Positions 18,046 through 27,264 are shown, counted from the first letter of the stretch. The stretch is 64,000 bases of DNA from Pandoraea pulmonicola (GCF_000815105.2 NZ_CP010310.2:3844001-3908000); one strand, 5' to 3'. The notes: a model not told the origin generated them from the letters alone. Program-made: numbers and translations.

Positions 18046-19203
18046 TTACACCTCGACGATGATCATTTCCATCAAGCCATTGCTTGGGTCATTCCCGACC
18101 GCGATTGGTGATTTGAGCGTGAGCGACCCATCTTCATCATTAACCTCATAAACCTGGACAATTCCCTCGAACTGGAACATGGCATAAAGGTATTTCCCCG
18201 AAGGATCAATGGTCAACGACACTATTGCAACACCGTTTGCCCCGCATGGTTTTTGATCGACTTTCGACAACGATCCATCCGCACCGATCTTGTATGACAC
18301 AACGGCATTCTCGCCTTGACTATTGCGAATATCTGCGGTCACGCCGACAAAGAGGTACTTTCCATTCGGACTCAAAACGGCGGCCGTGCCAGCCCCATCC
18401 AATTTGGCGACATTTCCAAGCGGTATGAATTTCTGACCGGCACCTTCCAATTTAAATCCGACGACCTGAGGCCGACCAGGATTGGTAGTTGGTTGAGCAT
18501 TGAAAACGACGTAGGCAAAGTTCGGGTTGGCCGCCAGGGTATATCCTTCGCTGACGCCATCAATTTCCCCACCACCGAGATAGGCAAGCCCGAAAGCGTT
18601 GGGATCCATGGCAACTACTTGTGTTTTATTGGCTTGTGTGTTTTGGTAGACCGCCAATAGAACCTGAGCATGATAGGATGCACTTTCTCCAGGTATGGGA
18701 ACCACCTCCAGGGCTGCGACGTCGCCCACCACATTATCCGGAAGGCCAGCCACTTTCTTGTTCCACGGCTTCATGGAGTTGGGTGGTATGAACTTGAACC
18801 CGGGAAGCTGCTCGGTAAGCGGGTTCTGATCGTCCGCCTGGATGAAATTGTCGATATATATGTAGTACGTATCCGCTCCAACGTAAAAACCAACAATATA
18901 CCTTGGATCGTCCTGCACTCCGTCGTCGTAATACTCGACATTCGGCGTCAAATAGCCATCATCCCCGATATGAAAAACACTTATCGATCCTCTACCGTAG
19001 GACTCTTCGTTCAGATCGGGAGGTTCACTGGCGACGAATAGGTAGTTTCCTCCGCGATAGAATTTCGCCGCATTGGAGCAGGCAATGTCAACGGCCCCAC
19101 TGCATGGAACCGGCTTCCCCAATGCGGTTAGGTAACCGTCCGACTGCACAGAGTAAGGATAAATAGTTTCATCCCCTCCCAAGACGTAAGCAAATTTACT
19201 CAT
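18046..19203 (-). CDS. Lactonase-like beta-propeller protein
   Basis: A 385-residue protein with repeated propeller blades typical of the 6-phosphogluconolactonase/YVTN type: ISVFHIGDDGYLTPNVEYY, AVLSPNGKYLFVGV, VVSYKIGADGSLSKVD, LTIDPSGKYLYAMF and VQVYEVNDEDGSLTLKSPI. No signal peptide is visible. Base composition looks more AT-rich than the flanking core genes, which fits the island. It ends about 60 bases from the convergent NEL ligase gene. An enzymatic role is not established for this family branch. Confidence 0.8.
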   Translation of the reverse strand: MSKFAYVLGGDETIYPYSVQSDGYLTALGKPVPCSGAVDIACSNAAKFYRGGNYLFVASEPPDLNEESYGRGSISVFHIGDDGYLTPNVEYYDDGVQDDPRYIVGFYVGADTYYIYIDNFIQADDQNPLTEQLPGFKFIPPNSMKPWNKKVAGLPDNVVGDVAALEVVPIPGESASYHAQVLLAVYQNTQANKTQVVAMDPNAFGLAYLGGGEIDGVSEGYTLAANPNFAYVVFNAQPTTNPGRPQVVGFKLEGAGQKFIPLGNVAKLDGAGTAAVLSPNGKYLFVGVTADIRNSQGENAVVSYKIGADGSLSKVDQKPCGANGVAIVSLTIDPSGKYLYAMFQFEGIVQVYEVNDEDGSLTLKSPIAVGNDPSNGLMEMIIVEV

Positions 19204-19443
19204 TTCTCATGTCCTTGATAGTGTGGGCGGATTTAATTAATTACATGTTCATTCGGCCAGCATAAAGCCATACCCCACAATCCCTGCCAACTAGTAGAAC
19301 TGATAGTTCTCATACCGGAACACTCGAACTGCCGGTTGCACCTCTTGCCGGTTTATAGAAGAACGAAAGGGCACAATTCCGTGCGACGCAGGCGGAACGC
19401 GACACCGGAGTTGTGTATCCCGTGATCCATTGGCATGCAGGCG

Positions 19444-22400
19444 CTATGCCCTGATACGTAACGCAGCACGCGCCCGACCGCGGGCTGCAGCGGTCGCCTC
19501 ATAAGTGAGGCCGCTATCGAGAAACGGCTTTACCGAGGTGCTGTCGCCGCCACCTGCCGCAGCTCCCCAGGTGACCGCCCCGCCCCCGGCGAGAACCGCG
19601 ACAAACGCATTGCGATTCCCATAGACTGCGCGCACGTTCTGAAGCTGACTTTTCACCGAAGACGAGTCGCCACCGAAATAGTAGTCGCCCCAAGTCACGA
19701 CGGTGCCATCGCGGCGCAGCGCGGCAAATGCGGCGTCCGTGCTGGCAATCTGCACGGTATCAGGGCTAAACGCGATGTCTGGGGGGACCGCGCCCCCCGA
19801 ACGGGGATTCCCCCATGAAACCACTTCCCCGTTGGTGCGGCGCGCTGCAAAAGCGCCTACGGTGGCCGTGACCTCCTCGATATCGGTCAACGCGGCGATA
19901 TCGGGAGGCAATACCCCGCCAAACCAAACGCTATCGTCCCCCCAGACAAGTACCTGCTTTCCTTCGGTCAGCACGGCGTAAACATAGGCCGACGCCGCGG
20001 CCAACTCCACAATGTCCCGGCGGGCCGCAATGGCGGCCGGAACCGTGCCGCCCCCGTTGCCGGCCCCCCAGGCAATCACCGTTTTATCGGCACGCAACGC
20101 GCAGAAGGCCATGGCGCTACCGCGCACATCGATGACATCAGTGACTCCGGAGGCAATGGACTCCGGCACTTTCCCGCCACCTGAGGCATCGCCCCAAGCC
20201 GCGACCTCCCCTGTTTTTCGTAGCACGGCAAACGCCGTGCCTGCAGGGAAAATCTGCGCCGCATCCGTCAAAGCAAGGATGTCGGCCGGCGGCTGACCTC
20301 CAAAGCGCGCGTCCCCCCAGCCAGCGATTTGACCGTTGGCGCGCAATACCGCGAAGGCTGTGGCGCTCCCGGCGATACGCGTCGCGTCGGTCACGTTCAG
20401 AGCGATCTCGTTGGGCAACGTCCCGCCAGTACCTGCGTTGCCCCACGCCGCGAGCCGCCCGTTGCTGCGGCGCACCGCGAAGGCTGCCTCCGTGCTGACC
20501 ATCTCGACCACGTCGTTGTAGGTCAGGATGGTCGACGGCACATCGGCCCCGTAGCCAGTGGTTCCCCAACCGATCACCCCTCCATTATTGAGGAGCGCCG
20601 CCATCGCCGCCAAGTTGCTGGCGCTGGTATTGCTACCTGTTCCGGCAATATTGACGGGCTGGATCGTAACCGTATCGTCCTGGCTCCTGACGTTAAGAGG
20701 GACCCACGGGCGCGTGTCCTTGAACGACGTTCCGAGTTTCCAGTTGTACTCATCGTCATAGCGCCATTGCGCATTCAATGGCTGCGAGGTGATCTTATCG
20801 AAGGCGCTCAGGTGATGCGACAAAAACTGCTGGCGCATTCCATTTGGACCATTTCGTGCCCCCATGACCAGTAATTGGCCTTGCCCGGGTTGCGCGATCA
20901 CGTCGTAAAGCGAGGGAGGCGATTGCTCCGCAGTCGGGTTGCCTGCCCGAATCACCGTGTACTCGAGCGTCACGGTCTGCCCCACGTCCGCCTGCACCGT
21001 GGCTTGTTGCACGCTCAGCGTCACGTCGCCGCCCTGCTCCGCATCGCTGACCGTATGGTTTGCCGTCACCGAGCCCGGGCCTGGGGCGCCTTGCCACAGC
21101 AGGGTGATCTGATCGCCCGTCTGAAACCCGCCCGAACGATCGAGCCGCACGGTCGCGCCATCTGGGCAATCGGCGGGATCGAGTGTGCTGCCCCTGGCCT
21201 GGTCGATGGTCGCCGCAGGCAGGCCGCCCTGTTGAACGGTCAAGGTCAGCGGCAGGCTCGACGCATAACGCTTACCGGCTCGCCACAGGCTGTACGACAC
21301 CGTGACCTGCGCATCGAGGCTTGCCATGACGTTGGTATAGGGAACGTCGAATTCGATGGACTGGCCCGTCTCGTTCGCGAGCAGGACATGCTCGCCGTTC
21401 CAGTTGCCTGGCGTCTTCTGAGACGCCCACGTCAGCCGGATCGTGTCGCCCTGGCGCGCGTACTCGGCCGCAGGCACGAATACCGGGCAGCCAATCTGGG
21501 GCGACAGCGTACGAGGATCGAGCACGCCATTGGCCGCCTCTGGCACGCTGGGCGGAGCGACCTGCACCGCCTGCTGAGAGACTTGCAAGGTCAACACATC
21601 CGACTGCAGCCAAGTGACGTTGTCGGTCTGCAATACCGAGTATTGGAACGTGACGCTCTTATTGAGAAACGGGGTGATGTTCGCGTACGGGATATGAACC
21701 GGATAGGGCTCCGTCTGGGAGTTGTTCGAGAGATTGAACGGAATCTCGATACCGTTGGGCGGGCCGCCCCCCCAAACGGCTTTGCCCTTCACGCCATTAC
21801 TGAGCCCCTCGTTGGGCCCGAGCAAGCCGGTGCATCCGTCGGGCACGAGGTCGGGGTTCAGGATATCGCCGATGGCCTCCGCGACGACCGGCGCCGGCAG
21901 CTTGCTCTCATCGGGCGCGTTGCCGATGCGCAGGGCATAGAGCGCCGAGGGCGAGACGGTGCCATTGCGATCGACTTCGTAGCGCACATGCACGGTCTTG
22001 TTCAAATAGAGCCCGACGTATTCGGCATCCACCTGAAAGGTGACCGAGCGCACGGCGCGCATGGTCATGCCATCCTCGTAGTAGCCGGCTTCGCCGACGA
22101 CGCCCCAGTACATATAAACCCTGTCGCCCGCGGCCATGTCCTTGTAGATCGGTATCCTCACGAACACGGCGCTGGTCGCCAGGCTGCCGTCCAGATGCCC
22201 GTCGACGGCTTCGTCGACGCTGGGCGCGGCCAGCAGCGGAGGGTTGCCGATGTGCAGAGGCAGCGGAGCGGAAGACATCTCGGGGCCGCCGTCGCCGGGT
22301 TCGACGAGATAGGCGGCGGTCACATCGTTGTCGAGCGCCCTGACGATATTGGCCTTGGGCACGGTGAATGGAATGTCGGCACCGACCTTTTTGCGAGAGA

Positions 22401-22650
22401 CGTCGAAGTCTCCGGCGTATTCCCCCGGACCGCCGATGTCGAACTGGAAGATGACGTGGTCGCCTTCTCCCATGTTGGAGTAGGCTTTGACGACAAAACC
22501 GACGCCAAGATCACCCAGCTCATTGGGATCGAGCAAGCCCGCGGCGGCATCGGGACAAACCGGTGCGGGCAACGCGTCGGCCAATGTACGTGAGGCCGAC
22601 AGGTCGCTGGCCTTAAACCCCGCTGCGGGAGAGCTGTTTTTCTGCGTCAT
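19444..22650 (-). CDS. Large Ig-like/RCC1-repeat protein
   Basis: A 1068-residue protein. Residues about 25-600 comprise five tandem domains of roughly 110 residues, each with a segment like APxVxEAxGGxLDP, then GDxIxLxW and a C-terminal TLxV strand, probably immunoglobulin-like. From about 690 to 1050 come eight or more RCC1-like units (pattern AFAVLRANGQIAGWGDARFG, GGxxPxxI, LTDAxQI). No Sec signal is obvious. The two-part design suits a surface or secreted adhesin-like or effector protein, but I cannot assign a function. GGAGG lies just upstream of ATG 22650. Confidence 0.8.
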   Translation of the reverse strand: MTQKNSSPAAGFKASDLSASRTLADALPAPVCPDAAAGLLDPNELGDLGVGFVVKAYSNMGEGDHVIFQFDIGGPGEYAGDFDVSRKKVGADIPFTVPKANIVRALDNDVTAAYLVEPGDGGPEMSSAPLPLHIGNPPLLAAPSVDEAVDGHLDGSLATSAVFVRIPIYKDMAAGDRVYMYWGVVGEAGYYEDGMTMRAVRSVTFQVDAEYVGLYLNKTVHVRYEVDRNGTVSPSALYALRIGNAPDESKLPAPVVAEAIGDILNPDLVPDGCTGLLGPNEGLSNGVKGKAVWGGGPPNGIEIPFNLSNNSQTEPYPVHIPYANITPFLNKSVTFQYSVLQTDNVTWLQSDVLTLQVSQQAVQVAPPSVPEAANGVLDPRTLSPQIGCPVFVPAAEYARQGDTIRLTWASQKTPGNWNGEHVLLANETGQSIEFDVPYTNVMASLDAQVTVSYSLWRAGKRYASSLPLTLTVQQGGLPAATIDQARGSTLDPADCPDGATVRLDRSGGFQTGDQITLLWQGAPGPGSVTANHTVSDAEQGGDVTLSVQQATVQADVGQTVTLEYTVIRAGNPTAEQSPPSLYDVIAQPGQGQLLVMGARNGPNGMRQQFLSHHLSAFDKITSQPLNAQWRYDDEYNWKLGTSFKDTRPWVPLNVRSQDDTVTIQPVNIAGTGSNTSASNLAAMAALLNNGGVIGWGTTGYGADVPSTILTYNDVVEMVSTEAAFAVRRSNGRLAAWGNAGTGGTLPNEIALNVTDATRIAGSATAFAVLRANGQIAGWGDARFGGQPPADILALTDAAQIFPAGTAFAVLRKTGEVAAWGDASGGGKVPESIASGVTDVIDVRGSAMAFCALRADKTVIAWGAGNGGGTVPAAIAARRDIVELAAASAYVYAVLTEGKQVLVWGDDSVWFGGVLPPDIAALTDIEEVTATVGAFAARRTNGEVVSWGNPRSGGAVPPDIAFSPDTVQIASTDAAFAALRRDGTVVTWGDYYFGGDSSSVKSQLQNVRAVYGNRNAFVAVLAGGGAVTWGAAAGGGDSTSVKPFLDSGLTYEATAAARGRARAALRIRA

Positions 22651-22884
22651 GCTGCCTCCTCAAACCGTTGAAGGAATGTGTCAGTTCATGAGCGACAGTC
22701 AGCAAACGAGAGCTTTGCCGTTAAGCCTGGAACGCCTCGCTTAAATCGCTGACAAAACTACGTCGTAGGGAGAAGCCGCCGCGGGGTATGGCATGGCACG
22801 AAGGAAATGGAGCAATGCGGTCGCCGGCTTGCTCACATGAAGATAAGGAACACAAACAGTATTCTTAATGTTTCGGTATACATA

Positions 22885-23127
22885 CTAGTAATACCAATAG
22901 TTGGTTATGTCTGTCGTGTAAGGGGCCATCGCTAGCGTTGGCGGAGTAAAGTCCGCGATAGCGGTACGGCTGAAGTGCTCTGATCGGCCCCCAGGGGATA
23001 TCTTCCGTAGACTTCGCGCCCAAATGGCAGCCACCGCCTTGGTGCGAAACGTTTTTGCTATACTCTTGCCCTCGCGCCGAACTTGGGCGCGCCGCCAGCG
23101 TTCGCCAACCTGCAGTACGGATGCCAC
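22885..23127 (-). pseudogene. Phage-type integrase, N-terminal remnant
   Basis: The frame starting at 23127 reads MASVLQVGERWRRAQVRREG then KSIAKTFRTKAVAAIWARS, which matches the N-terminal arm-binding domain of tyrosine integrases (pattern xKRGxxWRAxVRRKGxxxxKTFxTKAxAxxWA). Similarity ends after about 44 residues (near 22995) and the rest is unrelated, so the core-binding and catalytic domains are gone. The start faces tRNA-Arg 170 bases away, the classic arrangement for a tRNA-targeted island integrase. The 340 bases from here to the start of the RCC1 gene hold nothing I recognise. Confidence 0.6.
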
Positions 23128-23297
23128 ACGTGTCCCCGTGCCGTAGCAAAATTGTCGTAATGGCAGCGTGAGGCAGCAGGTTGCGAGGTGATCCGGAGCG
23201 ATACGTTAGGGGTATCGCAATCGACCGGAAATCCCCGTAGAATAAGGCGATGCCGCTCATTTCAACGAGCATCGCAGCAATGGACAGAATCCATTCC

Positions 23298-23372
23298 CTC
23301 CCTGTAGTTCAATGGATAGAACGAGTGCCTCCTAAGCGCTAGATACAGGTTCGATTCCTGTCGGGGGGACCA
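23298..23372 (+). tRNA. tRNA-Arg (anticodon CCU)
   Basis: A full cloverleaf can be folded. The acceptor CTCCCTG pairs with CGGGGGG including two G-U pairs; the D-arm is GTTC/GAAC around AATGGATA; the anticodon stem GTGCC... encloses CTCCTAA with anticodon CCT; the T-arm ACAGG/CCTGT encloses TTCGATT. The discriminator is A and CCA is encoded at 23370-23372. This tRNA is a frequent integration site for islands, consistent with the integrase remnant beside it. Confidence 0.95.
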
Positions 23373-23430
23373 GCCACATAAGTCTTTCAGCGTTCGTTGT
23401 GACACGTTTGTGTCAAATTCGGAAACCAAT

Positions 23431-23646
23431 CTACGCTTTGGGCGCCGGCGCAGCCTCCATCGTCGCGGCGTCGGACAACACCAGAAACGACCTCACCTCG
23501 TCCATCGATCGAGCGCGGAACCAATCGTCGTAATCATCCTGCCGGATGATGAACACCGACCGCTTCTCGCTCCCCGGTTTGTGGAAACTCCAGGCGCCGG
23601 CGAAGCTGCGCTTCTCGCCCACCGTCTCCGCAGCGCGTTCATAGTG
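23431..23646 (-). pseudogene. SRAP (YedK/HMCES-like) gene with internal deletion
   Basis: The frame reads HYERAAETVGEKRSFAGAW, the NARAETxxxKxSFxxAW region of SRAP proteins, and then jumps directly to SFHKPGSEKRSVFIIRQDDY and a Pro/Ala-rich tail typical of the SRAP C-terminus. The central catalytic region and the N-terminus with the active Cys2 are missing, so the gene is dead. Immediately upstream (23639-23800, minus) is an unrelated 53-codon frame with a Lys-rich middle that I do not recognise. Confidence 0.55.
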
Positions 23647-23902
23647 TCAACACCTTCACGCCCGGCGGGATCTTCTCGCGTGGCACCGTCGCGAAGGCGG
23701 GCTCGAGACGTTCCTTTCCCAGCGCGTTTGCCAATACCAGAATTTTCTTGGCAAAAAACGCGCGGATCGAATTGATATACCGGGATGAAGTGTGGCGCAT
23801 TGGAGCCTCTGCGGACAATGCGCTTGAATTGGGCGGCCTCCCTCTGCCGTTAAGGGTGGCAGTCCTCTGGAGAAAAAAGCGGTTTCGTGAAAAATAATGC
23901 GG

Positions 23903-24097
23903 TCAATGCTGTCGTAGCTTTAACCGCAAGAGAGGCGGCGGCAGCATCCGTTTCAAGCGCCGCTTGGCTATTGGATTGTAGTCACGCTTTCCATTGGATC
24001 GTACTCGCAGAACTCGAAGCGAGAAACAATCGATTTCGTCGACTTCATCCATGTTTGCGTCCGCAAAGTCCTTGCGGACGCAATCCTGCCAATCCAA
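23903..24097 (-). pseudogene. Transposase OrfA-like remnant
   Basis: A 64-codon frame contains LRVRSNGKRDYNPIAKRRL, reminiscent of the start of IS66/IS3-type OrfA proteins (xxGKRxYxPExKRRLVEAC). After KRRL the frame shifts, and the continuation in another frame (AASLAVKA) resembles the expected PGASVAGLALKxG. Interpreted as a decayed insertion-sequence scrap; weak evidence. Confidence 0.3.
24055..24083. repeat. Perfect 12-bp inverted repeat (hairpin)
   Basis: TTGCGTCCGCAA at 24055-24066 and TTGCGGACGCAA at 24072-24083 are exact inverse complements with a 5-base loop. No T-run follows on either strand, so a standard terminator is unlikely; it may be an insertion-sequence end or part of the decayed mobile DNA here. 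Confidence 0.5.
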
Positions 24098-24268
24098 TGA
24101 TTACGACGCCAGGGCGTCCCTGTCTGACCGCTTATGAGCGTTTTCTGAAAGCCGTATGTTCAACCACAGGACATTATTGCGTCGCCGGATTGAGGTAATC
24201 GACCGGCATACGCGGACTCTCACTAATCACTCAACACGAGAAGCGATTCGTTATCGCCACCTGAACGT

Positions 24269-25429
24269 ATGGATATTCCTATTCGTGGAAACTTATTCTC
24301 TCGATCAATCAGCGAAATTGACGTTCATGCAAGCGTAACCGCCCAGCGCGAAAAAGATGTGGTCAGTTTATGGGGGAAAATCGCCGACTGGTTTCTTGGT
24401 ACAAAGAGAGAGGCTGCCAAGGTCGCTCTTTTTCGCCTCGCCCACGCGGACACGCTGGCACAGCAACTGTCCTCGTTTTCTGAACTTAGACAGTATGTCG
24501 CGCCTGCACGGCAGGACTCGCTGACTTGGCAGATATCCGACAACGACCCTCCCGTTTTCCGAATAGGGGATTTTGATATCCCGTGCCACGCTGCTACGGA
24601 AAACACCATGGCGAACCTCCCCCCCTTCGATTTCGAGGACAGATCCCGCCTGCTTTGTTCGATGCGCTACGATGGCCAGAACGTGGTCTCCGAGTATCAC
24701 CATTTCGCAGAGGGAACCTTATCGTTGCCAGAATCGGACAGAAACGCCGATGCGGTGCTTGCAGCCCAGGAGAGGTTTCTGAACCTGACGCCCTGCCTGA
24801 TCCGCGCCCTGAAGCTCATTGGCCTGGACCAAAACGATGTCCGAGGCGATTTCGCTCGCGACATTAGTCGGACAGTTGAGCACACAGTCTTCCAAATGGC
24901 GGGAGACAAGGACACCGCTGCACGGGCGGCTCGGAATGCGGAGAACCTGTCGATCTTTGCCAGCAATGTCATGCGCAAGGCCAATGCGCCGGACACACCG
25001 ATCTCCCATAGTGAAGCCGCCCAGCCGGGTGGCCTTGTGCTGGCGCTGATCGACAACCCGCTCGACGCCATGCGCGCCATTCGTCTGAATGCGCTGAATT
25101 CGAATAAACACGTGTCGACCTGCGGCGCCGCGCTTGAGCTGCTCGCCGATCGTCTCAAAGCCGGCCAGCTGCGCGAGGCGAACCTCGCCTATACGGCGTT
25201 CGCCGAACAGTATCCGCGCTATGCAGGCTACGTGGCGAACAGAGTGCCCGCCTTGGTGCTTCACCACAACTGGATAGGCTATCTCGACAATCTTGGCGGT
25301 CCGCGCTTGACGAACTGGCAAACGCGGAACCCCACGTGGGAGGACGACGGGGTGCAAGCGCTTTTCGTTGGCAAGCTCGATACGTGGGCAGCGAGAGCGC
25401 TGAATTCCATTCGCGCGACCGCAGTGTGA
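24269..25429 (+). CDS. Candidate type III effector with SPI-2-like N-terminal domain
   Basis: A 386-residue protein. Residues 35-42 read WGKIADWF, close to the WEK(I/M)xxFF translocation motif of Salmonella SPI-2 effectors. The following pattern (GTKREAAKVALFRLAHADTL, then SFSELRQYVAPARQDSLTW) parallels the conserved roughly 140-residue N-terminal domain of SspH/SlrP/SseJ/SifA-type proteins. The C-terminal 240 residues, mostly helical with a Trp-rich end (RLTNWQTRNPTW), match nothing I recognise. It lies between the tRNA-Arg island boundary and a second tRNA scar. Effector status is an inference from the N-terminus. Confidence 0.72.
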   Translation: MDIPIRGNLFSRSISEIDVHASVTAQREKDVVSLWGKIADWFLGTKREAAKVALFRLAHADTLAQQLSSFSELRQYVAPARQDSLTWQISDNDPPVFRIGDFDIPCHAATENTMANLPPFDFEDRSRLLCSMRYDGQNVVSEYHHFAEGTLSLPESDRNADAVLAAQERFLNLTPCLIRALKLIGLDQNDVRGDFARDISRTVEHTVFQMAGDKDTAARAARNAENLSIFASNVMRKANAPDTPISHSEAAQPGGLVLALIDNPLDAMRAIRLNALNSNKHVSTCGAALELLADRLKAGQLREANLAYTAFAEQYPRYAGYVANRVPALVLHHNWIGYLDNLGGPRLTNWQTRNPTWEDDGVQALFVGKLDTWAARALNSIRATAV

Positions 25430-25504
25430 TTGCCGACGTCGAGCGTTTAAACTCGCCGCGGCCTTCCCGGGCGTGGCGGCATGCGCCATGCATGCATCGA
25501 GTGC

Positions 25505-25539
25505 AGGTGTCGGAGGTTCAAATCCTCTCGCACCGACCA
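25505..25539 (+). other. 3' fragment of a tRNA gene (T-arm, acceptor, CCA)
   Basis: GGAGG-TTCAAAT-CCTCT makes a T-arm with one G-U pair at its base, followed by CGCACCG as a 3' acceptor strand, A discriminator and CCA at 25537-25539. No matching 5' half (expected acceptor CGGTGCG) is present upstream; the preceding 70 bases fold into nothing tRNA-like. This is what is left after an element integrates into, or excises with, a tRNA gene end. Confidence 0.6.
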
Positions 25540-25540
25540 G

Positions 25541-25660
25541 ATCAGCCAAGTAATCCGTGATGTCCTGCTCTGCGTGGCAGTGATCGAAGTACAACGGTTC
25601 ACCGATCCATTCGCTTTTGTGACTGCGGAAAAAGCGCTCGACCACGGCGTATCCCAGCAG
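25541..25660 (-). pseudogene. IS3-family transposase remnant
   Basis: On the minus strand the frame reads YAVVERFFRSHKSEWIGEPL followed by YFDHCHAEQDITDYLADL, matching the end of the rve catalytic domain of IS3-family OrfB (VAERFFxSLKTEW...EAxxDIxxYI). It is cut exactly where the tRNA fragment begins, so the two junctions coincide. No ends of the element are visible. Confidence 0.5.
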
Positions 25661-26364
25661 TTGCCGCGTCAGGGCGCGCCTCAGCCGCCCAAAGAACAGA
25701 TGATCCCCCGCGACCGGTACCGTGCGCACCGGGCAATTCATTGATAGCAAGCTCTACGATGGCAACGAGGCCGGTCCCGATGGCACGATCATCGCCATCC
25801 ATGAATGCGGCGGGATAGGGGAACGTTGCAGGCTATGGCAGCTATGGCGGTTCGCGGGTCGAGCCAAACCCCACATACAGGCTCGGGGCGGGACACGCAC
25901 CCGGCGAGACTTACACGTCGTTCACGTGCCACGATCCGACTTAATGTGGCGTTGCGAGACGGCGCGCTGACCGGCACGTGCACGCGGGGACCCGCCTATT
26001 GACGCCTCTCCAACTGGGCCCCCGAACCCGGACGCTCGAGCCCCGCGTCCCTTTCCAGAGTATGTCGAATCGGATTGTGGTTAACACCTAGTCCTTACTT
26101 AATACCCCTGCAACTGCTCCCTCATCCATTCGTAATCCCCATAATTTTTGATAGGGGCCCCGTGGTTTGCCGCCGTGCTAGCATGCGGCGCGGAATGTTC
26201 TTACGGAGCATTTCAGCATAGGAGTCCTACGGTACCTCGCTTTTCACTCCTGCTTTTTTGGGCTCCTGGCATATGGCGGCGTCACCGACCCGGCCGAGCC
26301 CGCGGAACACGCGGGCAAAGCAGCGCCGCCCACTTCCAGAACAACATTCTAAAGAACTAGGAAA
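25661..26364. other. Intergenic stretch without a recognised gene
   Basis: About 700 bases between the transposase scrap and the CsgG-like gene. Short open frames exist on both strands but none resembles a known protein or is preceded by a convincing ribosome-binding site. The AT-richer part near 26080-26150 (TTAACACC, TAATTTTTGATAGG) is the likely promoter region of the lipoprotein gene. Confidence 0.5.
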
Positions 26365-27228
26365 ATGGCACACCATCTCGTAAAAATCACGGGCCTGCTC
26401 CTTGCAGCCGGCATCATGGCGGGTTGCTCGTCCATGAATATGGGAAGCAGCAGCGCCAAGACCGCCGCCACCGGATCCGCCGGTGGCGCCAACTCCGAAA
26501 ACGCAAACTCGACGCTGGAAAAGTGCGATCGCCCCCTCGGTACGATCGCCGTGATCGAAGACACGTCCGCCCCGTGGTACGGCGTGCTGACAGGCCAGTA
26601 CAAGCTCGGCTCGACGGTGCCCGTGCTCAAGCTGCTCGTGCAGCAATCGAACTGCTTCGTGGTTGTTGACCGCGGCCGCGGCATGAACACGATCATGGGC
26701 GAGCGCGCGTTGAACGACTCGGGCGAACTGCGCGGCAAGTCGAATTTCGGCAAAGGCAAGATGGTGGCCGCCGACTACGCGATCAGCCCGTCGATCACGT
26801 TCACGAACAACAACGCCGGCGGCGCCGGCGCGAGCATCGCCGGCCTCCTGCCGGGCGGCATCGGTTCGGCCATCGGCGCCCTCGCCGGCAGCATGAACTC
26901 GAAGGAAGCCAGCACGCTGTTGACAGTGATCGACAACCGCTCGAGCGTACAGATCGCCGCCGCAGAAGGCAGCGCCAGCGCCATGGACTTCGGCGCCCTC
27001 GGCCGTATCGTCGGCAGCTCGGCCGGTGGCTCGCTTGGCGGTTATTCGAACACGGCGGAAGGCAAGGTGATCGTGGCCGCCTTCACCGACTCGTACAACA
27101 ACGTCGTGCGCGCCGTGAAGAACTACAAGCAACAAACGGTGGCCGGCGGTCTGGGCACCGGTGGACAACTCGCGGTTCAGGACGACGACGCACCCGCACC
27201 GAAGAAGACCGTCCGCAAGAAGAAGTAA
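26365..27228 (+). CDS. CsgG/HfaB-family outer-membrane lipoprotein
   Basis: A 287-residue protein. A lipoprotein signal (LLLAAGIMAGCSSMNMG) places the acylated Cys at residue 21. The body matches CsgG-type proteins: GTIAVIEDTSAPWYG, KLLVQQSNCFVVVDRGRGMN, ADYAISPSITFTNNNAGG and a glycine-rich helix-breaking stretch (GLLPGGIGSAIGALAG). The C-terminus ends in a basic KKTVRKKK tail. CsgG proteins form secretion pores for curli subunits, but no csgA/B/E/F neighbours are present, so a different cargo or a structural role is likely. A terminator follows directly. Confidence 0.85.
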   Translation: MAHHLVKITGLLLAAGIMAGCSSMNMGSSSAKTAATGSAGGANSENANSTLEKCDRPLGTIAVIEDTSAPWYGVLTGQYKLGSTVPVLKLLVQQSNCFVVVDRGRGMNTIMGERALNDSGELRGKSNFGKGKMVAADYAISPSITFTNNNAGGAGASIAGLLPGGIGSAIGALAGSMNSKEASTLLTVIDNRSSVQIAAAEGSASAMDFGALGRIVGSSAGGSLGGYSNTAEGKVIVAAFTDSYNNVVRAVKNYKQQTVAGGLGTGGQLAVQDDDAPAPKKTVRKKK

Positions 27229-27264
27229 TCCGCTTCGCCGACGTGCGGAAACTGATGGGCTGAG

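Noticed and set aside
20875..22593. 572-codon open frame on + opposite the Ig/RCC1 gene
   Set aside because: Antisense shadow; the minus strand has clear tandem domains and a ribosome-binding site.
23410..23775. 121-codon + frame after tRNA-Arg
   Set aside because: Antisense of the SRAP remnant; composition is random-like.
24719..25750. 343-codon minus frame containing GARGFEPPTP
   Set aside because: This string is the well-known translation artefact of a tRNA 3' end; the rest is antisense to the SPI-2-like effector gene.
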